NCBI GenBank assembly: GCA_036346225.1
Contig: JARFIW010000588.1
Coordinates: forward strand, 4,779,501-4,843,500
Reading direction: 5' to 3'
Origin: Platerodrilus igneus
Lineage: Eukaryota; Arthropoda; Insecta; Coleoptera; Lycidae
Length of the DNA stretch: 64,000 bases
Positions 1-10,261 of the stretch are shown one piece after another. The first letter of the stretch is position 1, and each line of letters starts with the position of its first letter. Below the pieces are notes generated by a model that saw only the letters and a list, made by a program, of their open reading frames with translations, did not search any database and was not told the origin of the DNA. Both the position numbers and the translations under genes were made by a program.

Positions 1-316
1 ATTATTACTGTTGCATTGCCTTTGTCAGCAGGTAGAATTATAATTGAGTTATCGTTTTTTAGATTGCGAATTGCTTTTATTTCGTTATTACTTACATTTG
101 GCTTTATTTTGTGATTCTTTTCTATTTTGATTTTACATCGTATTCTAAATTCGTTTGCTTGATCTTCTTCGAGTTGGTTTGCTGTTTTCTCAATACAGCT
201 AATTATTTCGAAGGTTGGTATTGATTTTGGTGTTACTGCAAAATTAAGGCCTTTTGAAAGAATTGATTTTTCTGTGTCGTTAATAGTTCTGTTTGATAAA
301 TTGATTACAACACAAA
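1..316 (-). pseudogene. Penelope-like element, inverted N-terminal RT part
   Basis: On the minus strand an open frame runs from about 310 to the window edge and ends in the motif IIILPADKGNATVI, which resembles the N-terminal ILPADKGNATV motif of Penelope-like reverse transcriptases. It is in the opposite orientation to the rest of the RT, which starts at about 317. The piece is cut by the window edge, so its other end is unknown. The order (upstream RT part inverted, downstream part direct) fits a 5' inversion during target-primed insertion. Family known from motif; mechanism inferred. Confidence 0.8.
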
Positions 317-1931
317 AGTCAACGAACTATTGAACACTGAGAATTACACCAGTTTAGAAACGGACCCAACAAAATCAATTGAAAATAAAATATACAAAAC
401 TCTATTTAAATTTAAAAATGAATTCGAAGACAAAGAAAGAAGTAAACTAGTCCCACATTACAGTAAACCACCCCACTTTTACGGTCTACCAAAAATTCAT
501 AAAAAAGACATTCCTCTAAGACCTATCGTAAGCTCAATAGATTCACCATGCCATAATTTAGCAAAATTTCTACTAAAAATTATAAATCCATTAGCAGGCA
601 AAACGGATTCTTTCATTAAAAACAACCAACACTTTTTAGAAAAACTATCAAACATAAAAATTGAAAATACACACACAATGGTAAGCTTTGATGTAGTAAA
701 TCTCTTTACAAATGTCCCTATAAACAAAACACTTAATATTATAAAAACAAACTCGAAAAGATTGCAATCTTAAAGAAAGAACAAAACTAAGTATATCATC
801 GATTATGGAATTACTTGGTTTATGCGTAAATACCACATATTTTCAAATAAATGATCAATTTTACAAACAAAGCTTCGGAATGGCAATGGGTAGTCCACTA
901 TCCCCAATCTTCAGTAATATATTCAGGAGGAATTCGAAAAATATGTGATATTCACACAAGAATTGAAACCATTGATCTGGTGGAGATACGTTGATGATGT
1001 TTATGCTATTTGGCCTCATAATATAGAATTAATTAAAAACTTTATACAGTCAATTAACGAAATAGAATCAACTATTAAATTCACATATGAATTAGAACAA
1101 CATGGAAAACTTCCGTTTTAGATATTCTAGTTAGCAAAACGATACAACAATTAATACATCGGTATATAGAAAACCAACGCACACAAACAGATACTTAAAC
1201 TTCGATTCAAACCACCCACAATGTGTCAAACGAGGAATTATCAAAACCATGTATGATAGAGCAAAATTAATATCATCTAACGAAGACATTTTAAAGAAAG
1301 AGAAAGACCTAATCAGATGTACACTAATAGAAAACAAATATCCTAAAAGAATAATAGAGAAAGAAATGAATAAAAACCTTAAAAATAAAGAAAAAGAAAA
1401 CAAAAACAAAGATACACACCACAAAATGCTCTCAATACCATACATAAAAGGATTCTCCGAAAAAATTCAAAGAATAGGAAACAAATTTAGAATTAAAACA
1501 GTATTTAGAACTAACAATACACTAAGAGCACAATTAACAAAAACAAAACCCAAAACGCAATACAAAATTCAAAAACTGTATCTACAAAATACCGTGCGAA
1601 TGTAATAAGTTTTATATAGGAGAAATTTCAGACCAATTGAAGTTCGATTAAGAGAACATAAATCATATATAAAAATAGAAAATTTGAAAAATCCATGATT
1701 TGCCAACATGCATGGGACTCAGTCATAAAATAAAATGGGAAGATGCAAAATTATCGACAAAGAAGAAAACCACCAAAACGCAAAATCAAAGAAGCTGCCT
1801 ATATAACCCTACATAAAAATAACTGCGTTGCAAACGAATCCGTGACTTTCAGTAAACAATGGATTCCATTACTAAAAGAAATAACAAAAGAAATAACAAA
1901 TGAAGATCAAATGCACACAATATCTAGGTAG
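317..1931 (+). pseudogene. Penelope-like reverse transcriptase with GIY-YIG endonuclease
   Basis: Frames in this stretch give the RT signatures FYGLPKIHK and PLRPIVS (about 475-530), motif A SFDVVNLFTNVP (about 681-718), motif B GMAMGSPLSPI (about 878-910) and motif C RYVDDVYAIW (about 985-1014). A GIY-YIG endonuclease follows, visible as KFYIGE near 1605-1625 and an AAYITLHKNNC stretch near 1790-1830. Together these are the hallmarks of Penelope-like elements, which copy RNA into DNA at a nicked target. Frame changes near 773, 930, 1120, 1600 and 1735 break the protein, so the copy is dead. The N-terminal part lies inverted at 1-316. Confidence 0.9.
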
Positions 1932-2034
1932 CATTGCAAGTTTTCCTGGGTTTTCCTTGCGATATTAACATGAAATACAGCCTACATACATGATTTCTAT
2001 TTATACATACAATAACTAATTACATAACAATAAG

Positions 2035-2160
2035 CATATTAACTAGAAAACCATTATTTCGGCAAATTATAAATGTTGGGGATCTTGGTAGCCACAGGTT
2101 GCTTAACCCCTTCACTGAATCTCGGTAAAATAAGACATAAAATCAGAAATCTCTCAATTG
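2035..2160 (+). repeat. LINE 3' tail fragment
   Basis: The stretch carries the phrase tcttggtagccacaggttgc followed by taaccccttcac. Close variants recur at about 18600, 18950, 61560 and 62410, each next to C-terminal pieces of the same LINE (17700-19420 and 59270-63000). It is therefore a stray copy of that LINE's 3' end. Confidence 0.7.
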
Positions 2161-2221
2161 TATAAATAGAAACATGTTAAAAATGTTTCCCAAATTATTG
2201 AATTTATATAAAATTCACCAA

Positions 2222-2517
2222 TAAAAATTAATCAGCTGATTTCACGTTAAGCGTATTGGCTACCATAGGAAAGTCGATCCCAGGTCGCAACACAAATTGA
2301 AGGCAATCATTCTTTTAAACTTTAAAAATTTTTGCTTAGTGTACTCAAACCAAATATTTCAAACATCAATAAATCAAAGTAACCTTCAATTTATGTCATA
2401 AACGTCAAACTTGAAGTTTTTATTATTTTGACAACGATCCTAGGTCATGGATCGAAACGTAAATAAAATAGATTTTAAAAACTATGAGTGGTTTCATTCC
2501 CAAAGAAGATTAAGAAG
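2222..2517 (+). repeat. Solo Penelope-type terminal unit (family 1)
   Basis: A 296 bp unit running from ataaaaattaatcagctgat to caaagaagattaagaag. The same sequence, as an inverted pair, makes up the insertion at 3488-4050, and its last part makes the palindrome at 2781-2962. It contains gatcctaggtcatggatcgaaacg, split here as gatcctaggtcatggatc then gaaacg, a stem followed by the GAAACG block seen near the 3' ends of many PLEs. It abuts the 3' end of the broken LINE at 2518. Confidence 0.6.
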
Positions 2518-2780
2518 TTTTACATCCTAATATGTGTTTTTCGTAGTTTTTAGCACGAATAATTTGATCCTGAATGGCTACTGTTTCGGGATACAGATAT
2601 CCTTTATTTATCCAATTTAAAAAGGCCGTTTTGTCTACATCGTGGGCGTCTAGAATTTGAGGGTATTTTCTATTAAGAATTTTATTTTTTCATGTCAATT
2701 TTGTCTTGTACTGTTGCTATTGTTGGTTTTTTAAAAGTTCCTAATCTCAAAGGCGTACAGTTTTTGTCATATTTTAATAT

Positions 2781-2962
2781 ACTCCCTGTATGTTTGTTGT
2801 GGCTTGTTTAGCATTCTTCTTAATCTTCTTTGGGAATTAAACCACTCATAGTTTTTAAAATCATGTTTATTTACATTTCGATCCTAGGTCATGAATCGAA
2901 ACGTAAATAAAGATCATTTTAAAAAATATGAGTGGTTTAATTCCCAAAGAAGATTAAGAAAA
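2781..2962. mobile_element. Foldback Penelope-type insertion, 182 bp
   Basis: Positions 2817-2960 form a near-perfect palindrome with arms ttcttaatcttctttggg and cccaaagaagattaagaa, centred near 2888. The outer left 36 bp (actccctgtatgtttgttgt and on) extend the left arm only. The 12 bp atattttaatat flanks the insertion at 2769-2780 and 2963-2974. Removing it reconnects the LINE coding sequence on both sides. It uses the same unit as 2222-2517. Confidence 0.8.
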
Positions 2963-3487
2963 ATATTTTAATATTTTTGAGATTCCAGTATTTTCTAAAT
3001 TATGGAAGTATTCGCAGAGTTTATTTTCCTGGCTTTTATATAGATCATGGATATTAATTAATCCCTTACCCGCGTATTTTCTAAAATATAGAGTCGTTCA
3101 ACTGACGAATTTGGGTTGAGGAATCAAAATTTTGTAAGTGTTCGTCTTGTTAATCTATCAAGATCATTTAAGTCTGTTTCCGTCCATTTTAAAATTCCGA
3201 AAGAAAAGGTAAGGTAACTTATTGCCCAAGTATTTATGGCCGTAAACAAATTTTTTGCAGATAGTTGAGTATTAAGTAGTTTTGTCAATCTTTTTTTGTA
3301 TGTATCTCAGTACATATTTTTCATATTTTTGTGGTTTATAAATTTATTTTGTTCAAAACTTAGGTATTTATATGTTTCCTCACTGGATAAAGATTTAATT
3401 CCTTCGAAATTGTTTTCTGTACCGGTAATTTTTCCCTTTATTATACTCAATGTTGCACATTTTTGATTCCAAAACACATATTTATTG

Positions 3488-4050
3488 TAAATACTCCCTG
3501 TATGTTTGTTGTGGTTTGTTTAGTATTCTTCTTAATCTTCTTTGGGGATTAAACCACTCATAGTTTTTAAAATTATCTTTATTAACGTTTCGATCCATAA
3601 CCTAGGATAGTTTTCAAAATAATAAAAACTTCAAGTTTGACATTTATGACATAAATTGAAGGTGACTTTGATTTATTGATGTTTGAAATATTTGGTTTGA
3701 GTACACTAAACAAAAATTTTTAAAGTTTAAATGAATGATTGCCTTCAATTTGTGTTACGGCCTGGGACCGACTTTTTTAGGTAGCCAATACGCTTAACGT
3801 GAAATCAGCTGATTAATTTTTAATGTAAAAATTCAATAACTTGGGAATTGGAAAACATTTTTTGTTTAGTGTACTCAAACCAAATATTTCAAACATCAAT
3901 AAATCAAAGTCACCTTCAATTTATGTCATAAATGTCAAACTTGAAGTTTTTATTATTTTGAAAACGATCCTAGGTTATGGATCGAAACGTTAATAAAGAT
4001 AATTTTAAAAACTATGAGTGGTTTAATCCCCAAAGAAGATTAAGAAGAAT
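3488..4050. mobile_element. Foldback Penelope-type insertion, 563 bp
   Basis: Two copies of the family-1 unit face each other: an inverted copy at about 3493-3860 and a shorter direct copy at about 3862-4050, sharing about 190 bp of palindromic sequence. The 12 bp acatatttattg occurs at 3476-3487 and again at 4051-4062, a clean target site duplication. The interrupted LINE reading (DSIN then MCFGIK) resumes across it. The arms overlap in content, which a simple 5' inversion would not give. Confidence 0.85.
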
Positions 4051-4233
4051 ACATATTTATTGAATCACTAAATATTTTCATAGTGGCAGTCATTGATTGT
4101 AGCATGGTTATTGATTCAGCATATATTTTTGTCGTCTATAAAAAGTAAGTGTGTTAATCTAAATTGATTTTTTTTGTATTCCATTCTAAATCCATGACCT
4201 GTATTTTTCAAAATTGCGGACAAGGGATTTATT

Positions 4234-4688
4234 ATAAATATATATGGTTCCGGGTTGGGACCGTGTCATTTTATAAATTAAGGTCGACGTTTTGTCCACT
4301 TTTGTATAAGAATGATAATATTAAGTAGACAAGTTAAAGTGTAAAGAGTAGAGTAACTCCTGAACTAACAGACTCACTAGCCCATTCAAAGCCAAAAGGT
4401 GTTTTGTGATGAAGTTACTTCACAAGACACCTTTTGGCTTTAAATGGGCTAGTGGGTCTGCTAGTTCAGCAGTAACTCTTCTCTTTACACTTTAACTTGT
4501 CTACTTAATATTATCTTTTTTTATATTTTTATTATTTTTTATTTTATTACTTATTTCTTTTCTTGTCCTGATGAAGCCCCTTAGAAAAGTGGGCAAAACG
4601 TCGACCTTAATTTATAAAATGACACGGTCCCAACCCGGAACCATAAATATTTATAATGACTCCAGCCGTGAAAGCCTCCGACAATATC
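4234..4688. mobile_element. Foldback Penelope-type insertion, 455 bp (family 2)
   Basis: Left arm (ggttccgggttgggaccg at about 4247) and right arm (cggtcccaacccggaacc at about 4626) form a long imperfect palindrome centred near 4415; the right arm carries about 60 extra T-rich bases. The flanks acaagggatttatt (4220-4233) and acaagtgatttatt (4689-4702) differ at one base and look like a 14 bp target duplication. The end sequence containing ccagccgtgaaagcctccga is familiar from insect PLE 3' ends. It interrupts the same LINE as the other two foldbacks. Confidence 0.75.
4568..4602 (+). ncRNA. Hammerhead-ribozyme-like core (degenerate)
   Basis: The order ctgatga, a GCCC/GGGC stem with loop, then aaaacgtc resembles the hammerhead core CUGAUGA - stem II - GAAAC. 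The first base of the GAAA box reads A here, so cleavage is unlikely. Penelope-like elements are known to carry hammerheads in their terminal repeats. Stems I and III were not established by eye. Confidence 0.4.
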
Positions 4689-5831
4689 ACAAGTGATTTA
4701 TTTCTAGACAGAACCACAATGGACTTAGAGACTTCCTGAAATATTCTCCGTTTAATATTTATATTACCAATATCTTCATTTTGTACATATAATTTAGTGT
4801 TCCATTTGTTCATTAAGTTTATCAGTAATTCAATTATATTTGGTGTGATTTTATAGATTTTGAGAATTGATGTTAGCCAATCGTGAGGTACAGAATCTAT
4901 GTATCCCACATTTAAATTTCGCTTTTTCGTTTTTGCGTGATTTATGACTAATGAATCAATTGTAAGTTGTTCTTTACAGCCCATTGCATGCCTAGTACAT
5001 CCTTTTTGTTCGGTTGCCATTACAGTGTCATTACAATGTTCATATATTTTAGCTCTTATGATTGAGATTAGCAATTTATATGTTGTGCATAGGCATGGGA
5101 GACTCAGGGTCGCCATTCTTATAAATCAATGAGGTTCTACCGGTTACCAAAAACTTGGGTACACTTTCGGGGTTTTTTTAACAGATTGTTAAAACATAAT
5201 GCTAAATATTTATGTGTAGAGACAAACTTCTTTAACCAAAAATTTTGTATTCCGTCTAAACCAGGGGCTTTCCAGTTTGCCGTATTATGTATTGCATTAG
5301 TAATATCAATTATAGTTATATTTGTATTTTCCATTGATTTAATACTCTTAGCCGATTCATTAATTGTTTGTAATAGATCTGGCATAAGTTTTGATTTTGA
5401 TTTATTTTCCCATAGACTTTTCCAGAATTCTAGAAATCAGATTGTATTAATTTTTTGGTTTGTATTGTTGTTATCATTTTCTAAGGACCTATAAAATTTT
5501 GATTGCGAATGCATAAAGCTAGAATTTTGCTGTTTTCTTTTTGTAGTTTTATTGTATCTGCGTAAACGTGCTCCTTTTACAATAACTTTCTGTTTTAATG
5601 TATCACAATATTTTATTAAATATTTCGTTAAGTTTTTTTTTAAATAATTTAAATAATTTACAACTGTCAAAACATTTGTCACTCAAATTGACCTAATTTT
5701 ATTTTTACAAGCGTTTCTAACTTTATATATTACATTATTCTCTTTTATTTTTACCAGTAAACATATAAGCATTATGTACAAATGTTGGCGATGTTCTACA
5801 ATACAAGACTTCAAATGAGGATCTATGAATA

Positions 5832-6152
5832 ATGGATAATTTGACCTGTCCAATCTGTCTACAAAACGACGATGTATCCAACTGGATTTTCTGCAATAAC
5901 TGCTCATCCTGGATTCATGGTGAATGTATCAACATTTCAAATGAAGAAGTGGACCTACTAACTAGTGAGGATGCATGGTTTTGTCCAAAATGTGTCCAAC
6001 TTTTATCATCACAAAATGACACCCTATCTACCCCAAACCTAATTCCTTGCCCATTCTGCTCAGAGGAAGTTCACAACCACAAACAGTATAAAGGTACAAG
6101 AGGACTCCGGCGTCACGTTGCCCATGCTCACCGGATCAACTTCCTTTCATAA
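5832..6152 (+). pseudogene. N-terminal PHD and C2H2 zinc fingers of the REL LINE
   Basis: The 106-residue frame begins MDNLTCPIC and shows a C4-H-C3 spacing: CPIC, CNNC, H-GEC, then WFCPKC, typical of a PHD finger (residues 6-55). A second finger, CPFC followed by RRHVAHAH (residues 73-100), fits a C2H2 type. Such fingers sit at the N-terminus of REL-bearing LINEs and are thought to bind nucleic acid. The frame closes at 6152 and the RT continues in another frame that overlaps from 6118, so a one-base slip probably separates parts of one original polyprotein. Confidence 0.7.
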
Positions 6153-8003
6153 CTGTTTCACCAACAACCGTAGAAAACCTTTCTCCTCAAGAATTGCAGA
6201 ATTTAAAGAAAAAATTCACGTTTTGAAACGAATCCCGAAGGGAGCTCGCATTGCGGCTGCGAACAAACTGGCCTCCATTATCGATTCTTGTACCTCAAAA
6301 AATGATTTGAATTCTTGGGAAAACTTATTATACTTTGCTTTTATAGCCCTCCGAATACCAGATAGGATCAAATCCAAATCACTAGCTACTTTGGTAAGAG
6401 AAAATACTGATCATTTTGATACCTCATTACAACCAACCACAAAGGCAAAAAATAAGCAATCTACAATATGGAAACGTGCTGAAGCTAAAGTAGGAGATGG
6501 AGATATTAGAGGTGTAGTAAGGTTGTTATGCTTGTCGGATGAAATAGCCCCTCAAGATGACAATACTTTTACAACTTTAAAATCTAAACATCCCACACCT
6601 TCGCGCACTTTAAATTTACCAGAACCACCTGCAAATACCCATAAAACCATAATCGTATCACCAGAAGACATCCTTATAGCTTTATCCTCTTTTCCCAATG
6701 GGTCTGCCTCAGGTATCGACGGTCTTAGACCACAGCACCTTAAAGACATGCTATCGAAACCCACTGGTGATGCAGGAAAACGCCTACTCACTTCGTTAAC
6801 AAGATTGTGCAATTTTATGCTATCCGGAAAAGTCAACAATTCAATAACTAAGGTACTTTATAGAGCTTCATTATGTGCTTTGAGAAAGAAATGTGGAGGT
6901 ATTAAACCGATTGTTGTTGGAAACACCTTACGCCGACTCACCGCAAAGATAGCTTGTTCTCGAATCAGGGAAAATTTAGGTCTCTATTTCAATCCATTAC
7001 AACTTGGTTTTGCAACTAAAGGAGGGTGTGAAGCTGCTGTACATGCACTAAGAACGTACATATTGGAAAACATCAACACGGATAAAATCATTCTCAAAAT
7101 CGATTTCCAAAATGCTTTCAATTCAGTTGAGAGGGACGTCATCCTACATGAAACTTTACATCAAGTTCCAGAAATGTACCCCTTCCTTTTCCAATGCTAC
7201 TCTGAACCTTCACTACTATTCTTTGGGAATAGAACTATCGATTCTGAAGTGGGAGCCCAACAGGGTGATCCGGCAGGCCCAATGGCATTCAGTTTAGCGA
7301 TCCAACCGATCATCAAATCTTTAAAGTCGGAATTCAACTCGTGGTATTTAGATGATGGAACGTTAGGAGGTAATCCGGATGAAGTTTTATCTGATTTTCA
7401 ATTCATTATTGATCAATGCAAAGATTTAGGACTATCAATAAACCCATCAAAATGCGAGATATACTTCTGCTCCGAGCCAAATGACATCGTCAAACAAAAG
7501 TTCGAAACCATTTCTCCTGGTATCAAAGTTTTATCTGATGATACACTTTCCCTTCTAGGTGCCTCAATTTTAAAACCTGCTTGCGAACCTCTACTCTTGG
7601 ACAAGATGGAAGAAGTAGAAACTTTACTTACTCGCTTAACGATTTTAAATTGCCATATAGCCTATTATCTTCTGAAGAATTGCTTTGCTATCCCGAAGCT
7701 AACATACTTCCTCAGAACATGTCCTACGTGGTGCTTTCCATCCATCCTGGATAAAATTGATACAAATATAAAAACATGTCTAGAACTCCTTACAAACAGT
7801 AAACTAAACGACAATCAATGGACAGTAGCCTCACTGCCCATCCAGAAAGGAGGATTAGGAATTCGTAAAGTTGGAGATATCGCCCTTCCTGCTTTTCTCG
7901 CATCTTGTAATGGTTCATTTGATCTTGTCAAACTGATGTTACCCACTATTCCCTCTGACAAGTTAAATATTGCCTATTACGAAGATTGTTTGAGTGCTTG
8001 GAG
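6118..8003 (+). pseudogene. Reverse transcriptase of the REL LINE
   Basis: The open frame (to 8040, but real only to about 8003) has HVLKRIPKGAR near its start, SASGIDGLRPQHL (about residue 195), motif A KIDFQNAFNSVERD (about residue 325), motif B GAQQGDPAGPMAFSLA (about residue 382) and motif C WYLDDGTLGG (about residue 410). These are the catalytic blocks of a non-LTR reverse transcriptase with a YLDD active site. It stays open for over 600 codons, so decay is recent or slow. The final codons after the DCLSAW stretch belong to the LTR-like insertion, not to the RT. Clade name not assigned. Confidence 0.85.
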
Positions 8004-9380
8004 TGTCTACTCCTTGGTACACCTATCTGTAAGGGAGTAAAAAAATATCTAACACCTCGGGACTGCTGCACTGGCGGCAAACTCCGTCTCCCTAAGTATG
8101 GTAGAATCTAAACAAAACACTAAATTTTGCTTACAAAAAAACATAGCCTAAGCTATAATAATTTAAGAGCATAAAACATCTAATAATTTCTTCAAGGGTG
8201 GGATGACCTGTATAGCTTTACACAGTAGTGTACCATTTAATGCACTAAGTCACAAACACACAGTTCAATAAATAAACAAATTGGAAGGCAAATTATTTCT
8301 AATGTTTCTTTTTGGTAATATGTGTACAAGAAAAGGTATGTACAAATAAGCATAATTCGACTTAGTTCATTAATAAAAAAATTCAAGTAACAAAACTATA
8401 TACAAACCGACTTAAACTTTCATAAGTCCAAATTTTAATATACAATTAATAAAGGATTAAATTACGTTAAATCTTTTACAAATAAATCAAATGCGCCGAT
8501 AAGTGTCTGAGCTCATAACCTTATCAGTGTTACACTGTTTTGTTAATACAAAATATGTGTACCAAGCACTTTATGCAAAGGTGCTATATTTTAAAAGTGA
8601 AATTAGATTGAGGTAAAGGTCATTATAGATCAAATTTAATGTCGAGTGACTGTGGACTTCACAGGCATCAAGTACTTAGTAACAATTTAAAACAAAATTA
8701 AATGTAAAACGTCCAGGAATGTTTACAACATCATGAGGTAAGTTACCAATAAAAATTATTGTAGTTTACTCTTTGTTTAACTAAAATTTTGTTTCAAACC
8801 CGATCCGATAAGAAAGTATAATTACCAGTTACATAACTTGTAGGAAAACAATGTCATCTGTCTGCAAACAGCCAAACCTAACCGCCAGCTGCGTCCTTGA
8901 CTCGACTTGACCCTTGCGTTGAACAATGGAATTGTAAGCATCAACAACCTTTGCTCCCCACCTCGCACTTGTAGTTTCGTCACTTGTTTTGAATTAAATT
9001 CGAATGTTACTTCTTCATATTAAATTCCATAAATCAAGTCCAAATTGCTGCATACGTCTTTAAATATATTTATTTCGATCGTAACTAACAGCACTAGCCT
9101 GCTGTAAGTTTCTTAAATAAACATTTTCAAACGAACTCGCTTTTTCGCAAGAATTCTCATTATGAAACCGATTCCTCGACACATCATCTTGCTTGCAAGT
9201 TCAACTCAACAAGAACCAGAAAAACCACGATGGCCTCGAGTATCGCCGTCGGACCTCGAATCCCTACTCCGTTCTAACTTGTTCTACGCGCACTAGAACT
9301 ATATACTACCCAAGATGTATATGCTACGTAATTAAGATTGCCTACCTATAAGGATATTAGCAGGATTTTACACTGCTACA
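8004..9380 (+). mobile_element. LTR-like insertion (possible solo LTR), 1377 bp
   Basis: The segment begins tgtctactcc and ends cactgctaca, the TG...CA ends of an LTR, and is flanked by ggag at 8000-8003 and 9381-9384. Deleting it with one ggag puts the RT frame ending at the DCLSAW codons back in phase with the downstream NYSDETIPAIP frame. That in-frame join supports the exact borders. No coding sequence is seen inside. It could be a solo LTR or a short non-autonomous element; the family is unknown. Confidence 0.7.
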
Positions 9381-9384
9381 GGAG

Positions 9385-10228
9385 GTTGAATTATTCTGAC
9401 GAAACGATCCCCGCCATCCCATCTTCTCAAAAAAATTGGGACAATTTTGGCATCAACATGACATGCTCCACTTTACATTTTGAGGACCAGAGAGACAACG
9501 CAAGATATTTAGCTTCTTGCGAAATGGAGTCCGAGGCATGCTTAAAGGTCGTCCCTTCAAAATCTGTGGGAACACTACTTGACAACAACAATTTCCGCAT
9601 TTCTGTTGCCTTACGACTCGGTTGTAACATTTGCGTTCCTCACACATGTGTCTGTGGCTCCGATGTTGACAGCAAAGGAACTCACGGACTCAGTTGTCCA
9701 AAAAGTGCTGGTAGACAGGCTCGTCATTTTAACTTAAATGACACTATTAAAAGATTTCTCTCGTCCGCCGACTACCCTTCGATACTCGAACCAGTGGGAC
9801 TCGCGCGAGATGACGGCAAGCGTCCAGATGAGATGACACTTATACCTTGGACGAGTGGTCAAATTCTCGTTTGGGATAGTACATGCAGCGACACTTTAGC
9901 ATCATCTCATGTGGAAAACTCCTCTAAGGAAGCAAGAAAAATCGCAGCCAACGCAGCATCCAGAAAATTAAATAAATACAAGACTATAATGGATCAAAAC
10001 TACTACTTCGCCCCATTTGCAGTAGAAACAATGGGACCGTTCTGTGAGGAGGCCTTACACTTTGTACAATCAGTTGGAAGACTTGTTGCGATTAAAACAG
10101 GAGAATCACGTTCAGGATCATACTTTATTCAGAAGATAAGCATTGCTATTCAGCGAGGCAATGCGGCCTGTATTATGGGAACATTTCCTCCTTCGGTGGC
10201 CATGGAGGAAATATTCTATTTGCTTTAA
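9385..10228 (+). pseudogene. Zinc knuckle and restriction-like endonuclease of the REL LINE
   Basis: The C-terminal frame shows an IPSSQKNWD linker, then LRLGCNICVPHTCVCG with downstream GTHGLSC, a Cys/His knuckle, then RPDEMTLIPW and ILVWDSTCSDTLA, the RPD and WD blocks of a PD-(D/E)XK nuclease, followed by a conserved APFAVETMGPF stretch. This nuclease nicks the target so that the nick can prime reverse transcription. The frame upstream of 9385 lies in the LTR-like insertion, so the methionine at 9338 is not a natural start. Stop at 10226-10228. Confidence 0.8.
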
Positions 10229-10261
10229 ACATTACTAGTTAAAATTGTTAAAATCTGTCAA

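Larger units (their letters stand above)
2518..5663 (-). pseudogene. REL-type LINE, RT and C-terminal part (broken)
   Basis: Read from right to left the frames give NWKAPGLDGIQNFW (about 5270), a finger/palm region with HCND, GCKEQLTIDS and NVGYID (4900-5040), LSPLWFCLEINHL (about 4700-4740), then after an insertion HGFRMEYK and an FIDD-like motif (about 4130-4200), GIKK (about 3450), AGKGLINIHDLY (about 3030-3080) and finally AIQDQIIRAKNYEKHI (2535-2580). The order and wording match the R2/R4/Dong-like LINEs widespread in insects. Three PLE insertions and several frameshifts interrupt it. The usual C-terminal zinc knuckle and endonuclease are missing at the left end. The N-terminal part continues at 10262-11348, beyond another inserted LINE. 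Exact clade uncertain. Confidence 0.75.
5671..10254 (+). mobile_element. PHD-finger/RT/REL-endonuclease LINE, near full length
   Basis: This element holds, in order, a PHD finger and C2H2 finger (5832-6152), a reverse transcriptase (6118-8003) and a PD-(D/E)XK-type endonuclease (9385-10228). The 7 bp ctgtcaa flanks it at 5664-5670 and 10255-10261, and the flanks belong to one interrupted minus-strand LINE whose N-terminus is at 10262-11348. An LTR-like insertion occupies 8004-9380. The 5' leader is about 160 bp. The nested order gives relative ages: host LINE oldest, this LINE next, LTR-like insertion last. Confidence 0.75.

Noticed and set aside
2200..4700. Direct and inverted repeats as a CRISPR array
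   Set aside because: Repeats are long, few, irregular and part of PLE insertions with target duplications; host is eukaryotic.
9338..9384. Methionine at 9338 as start of the endonuclease ORF
   Set aside because: This lies in the LTR-like insertion; the natural frame comes from the RT across the insertion.
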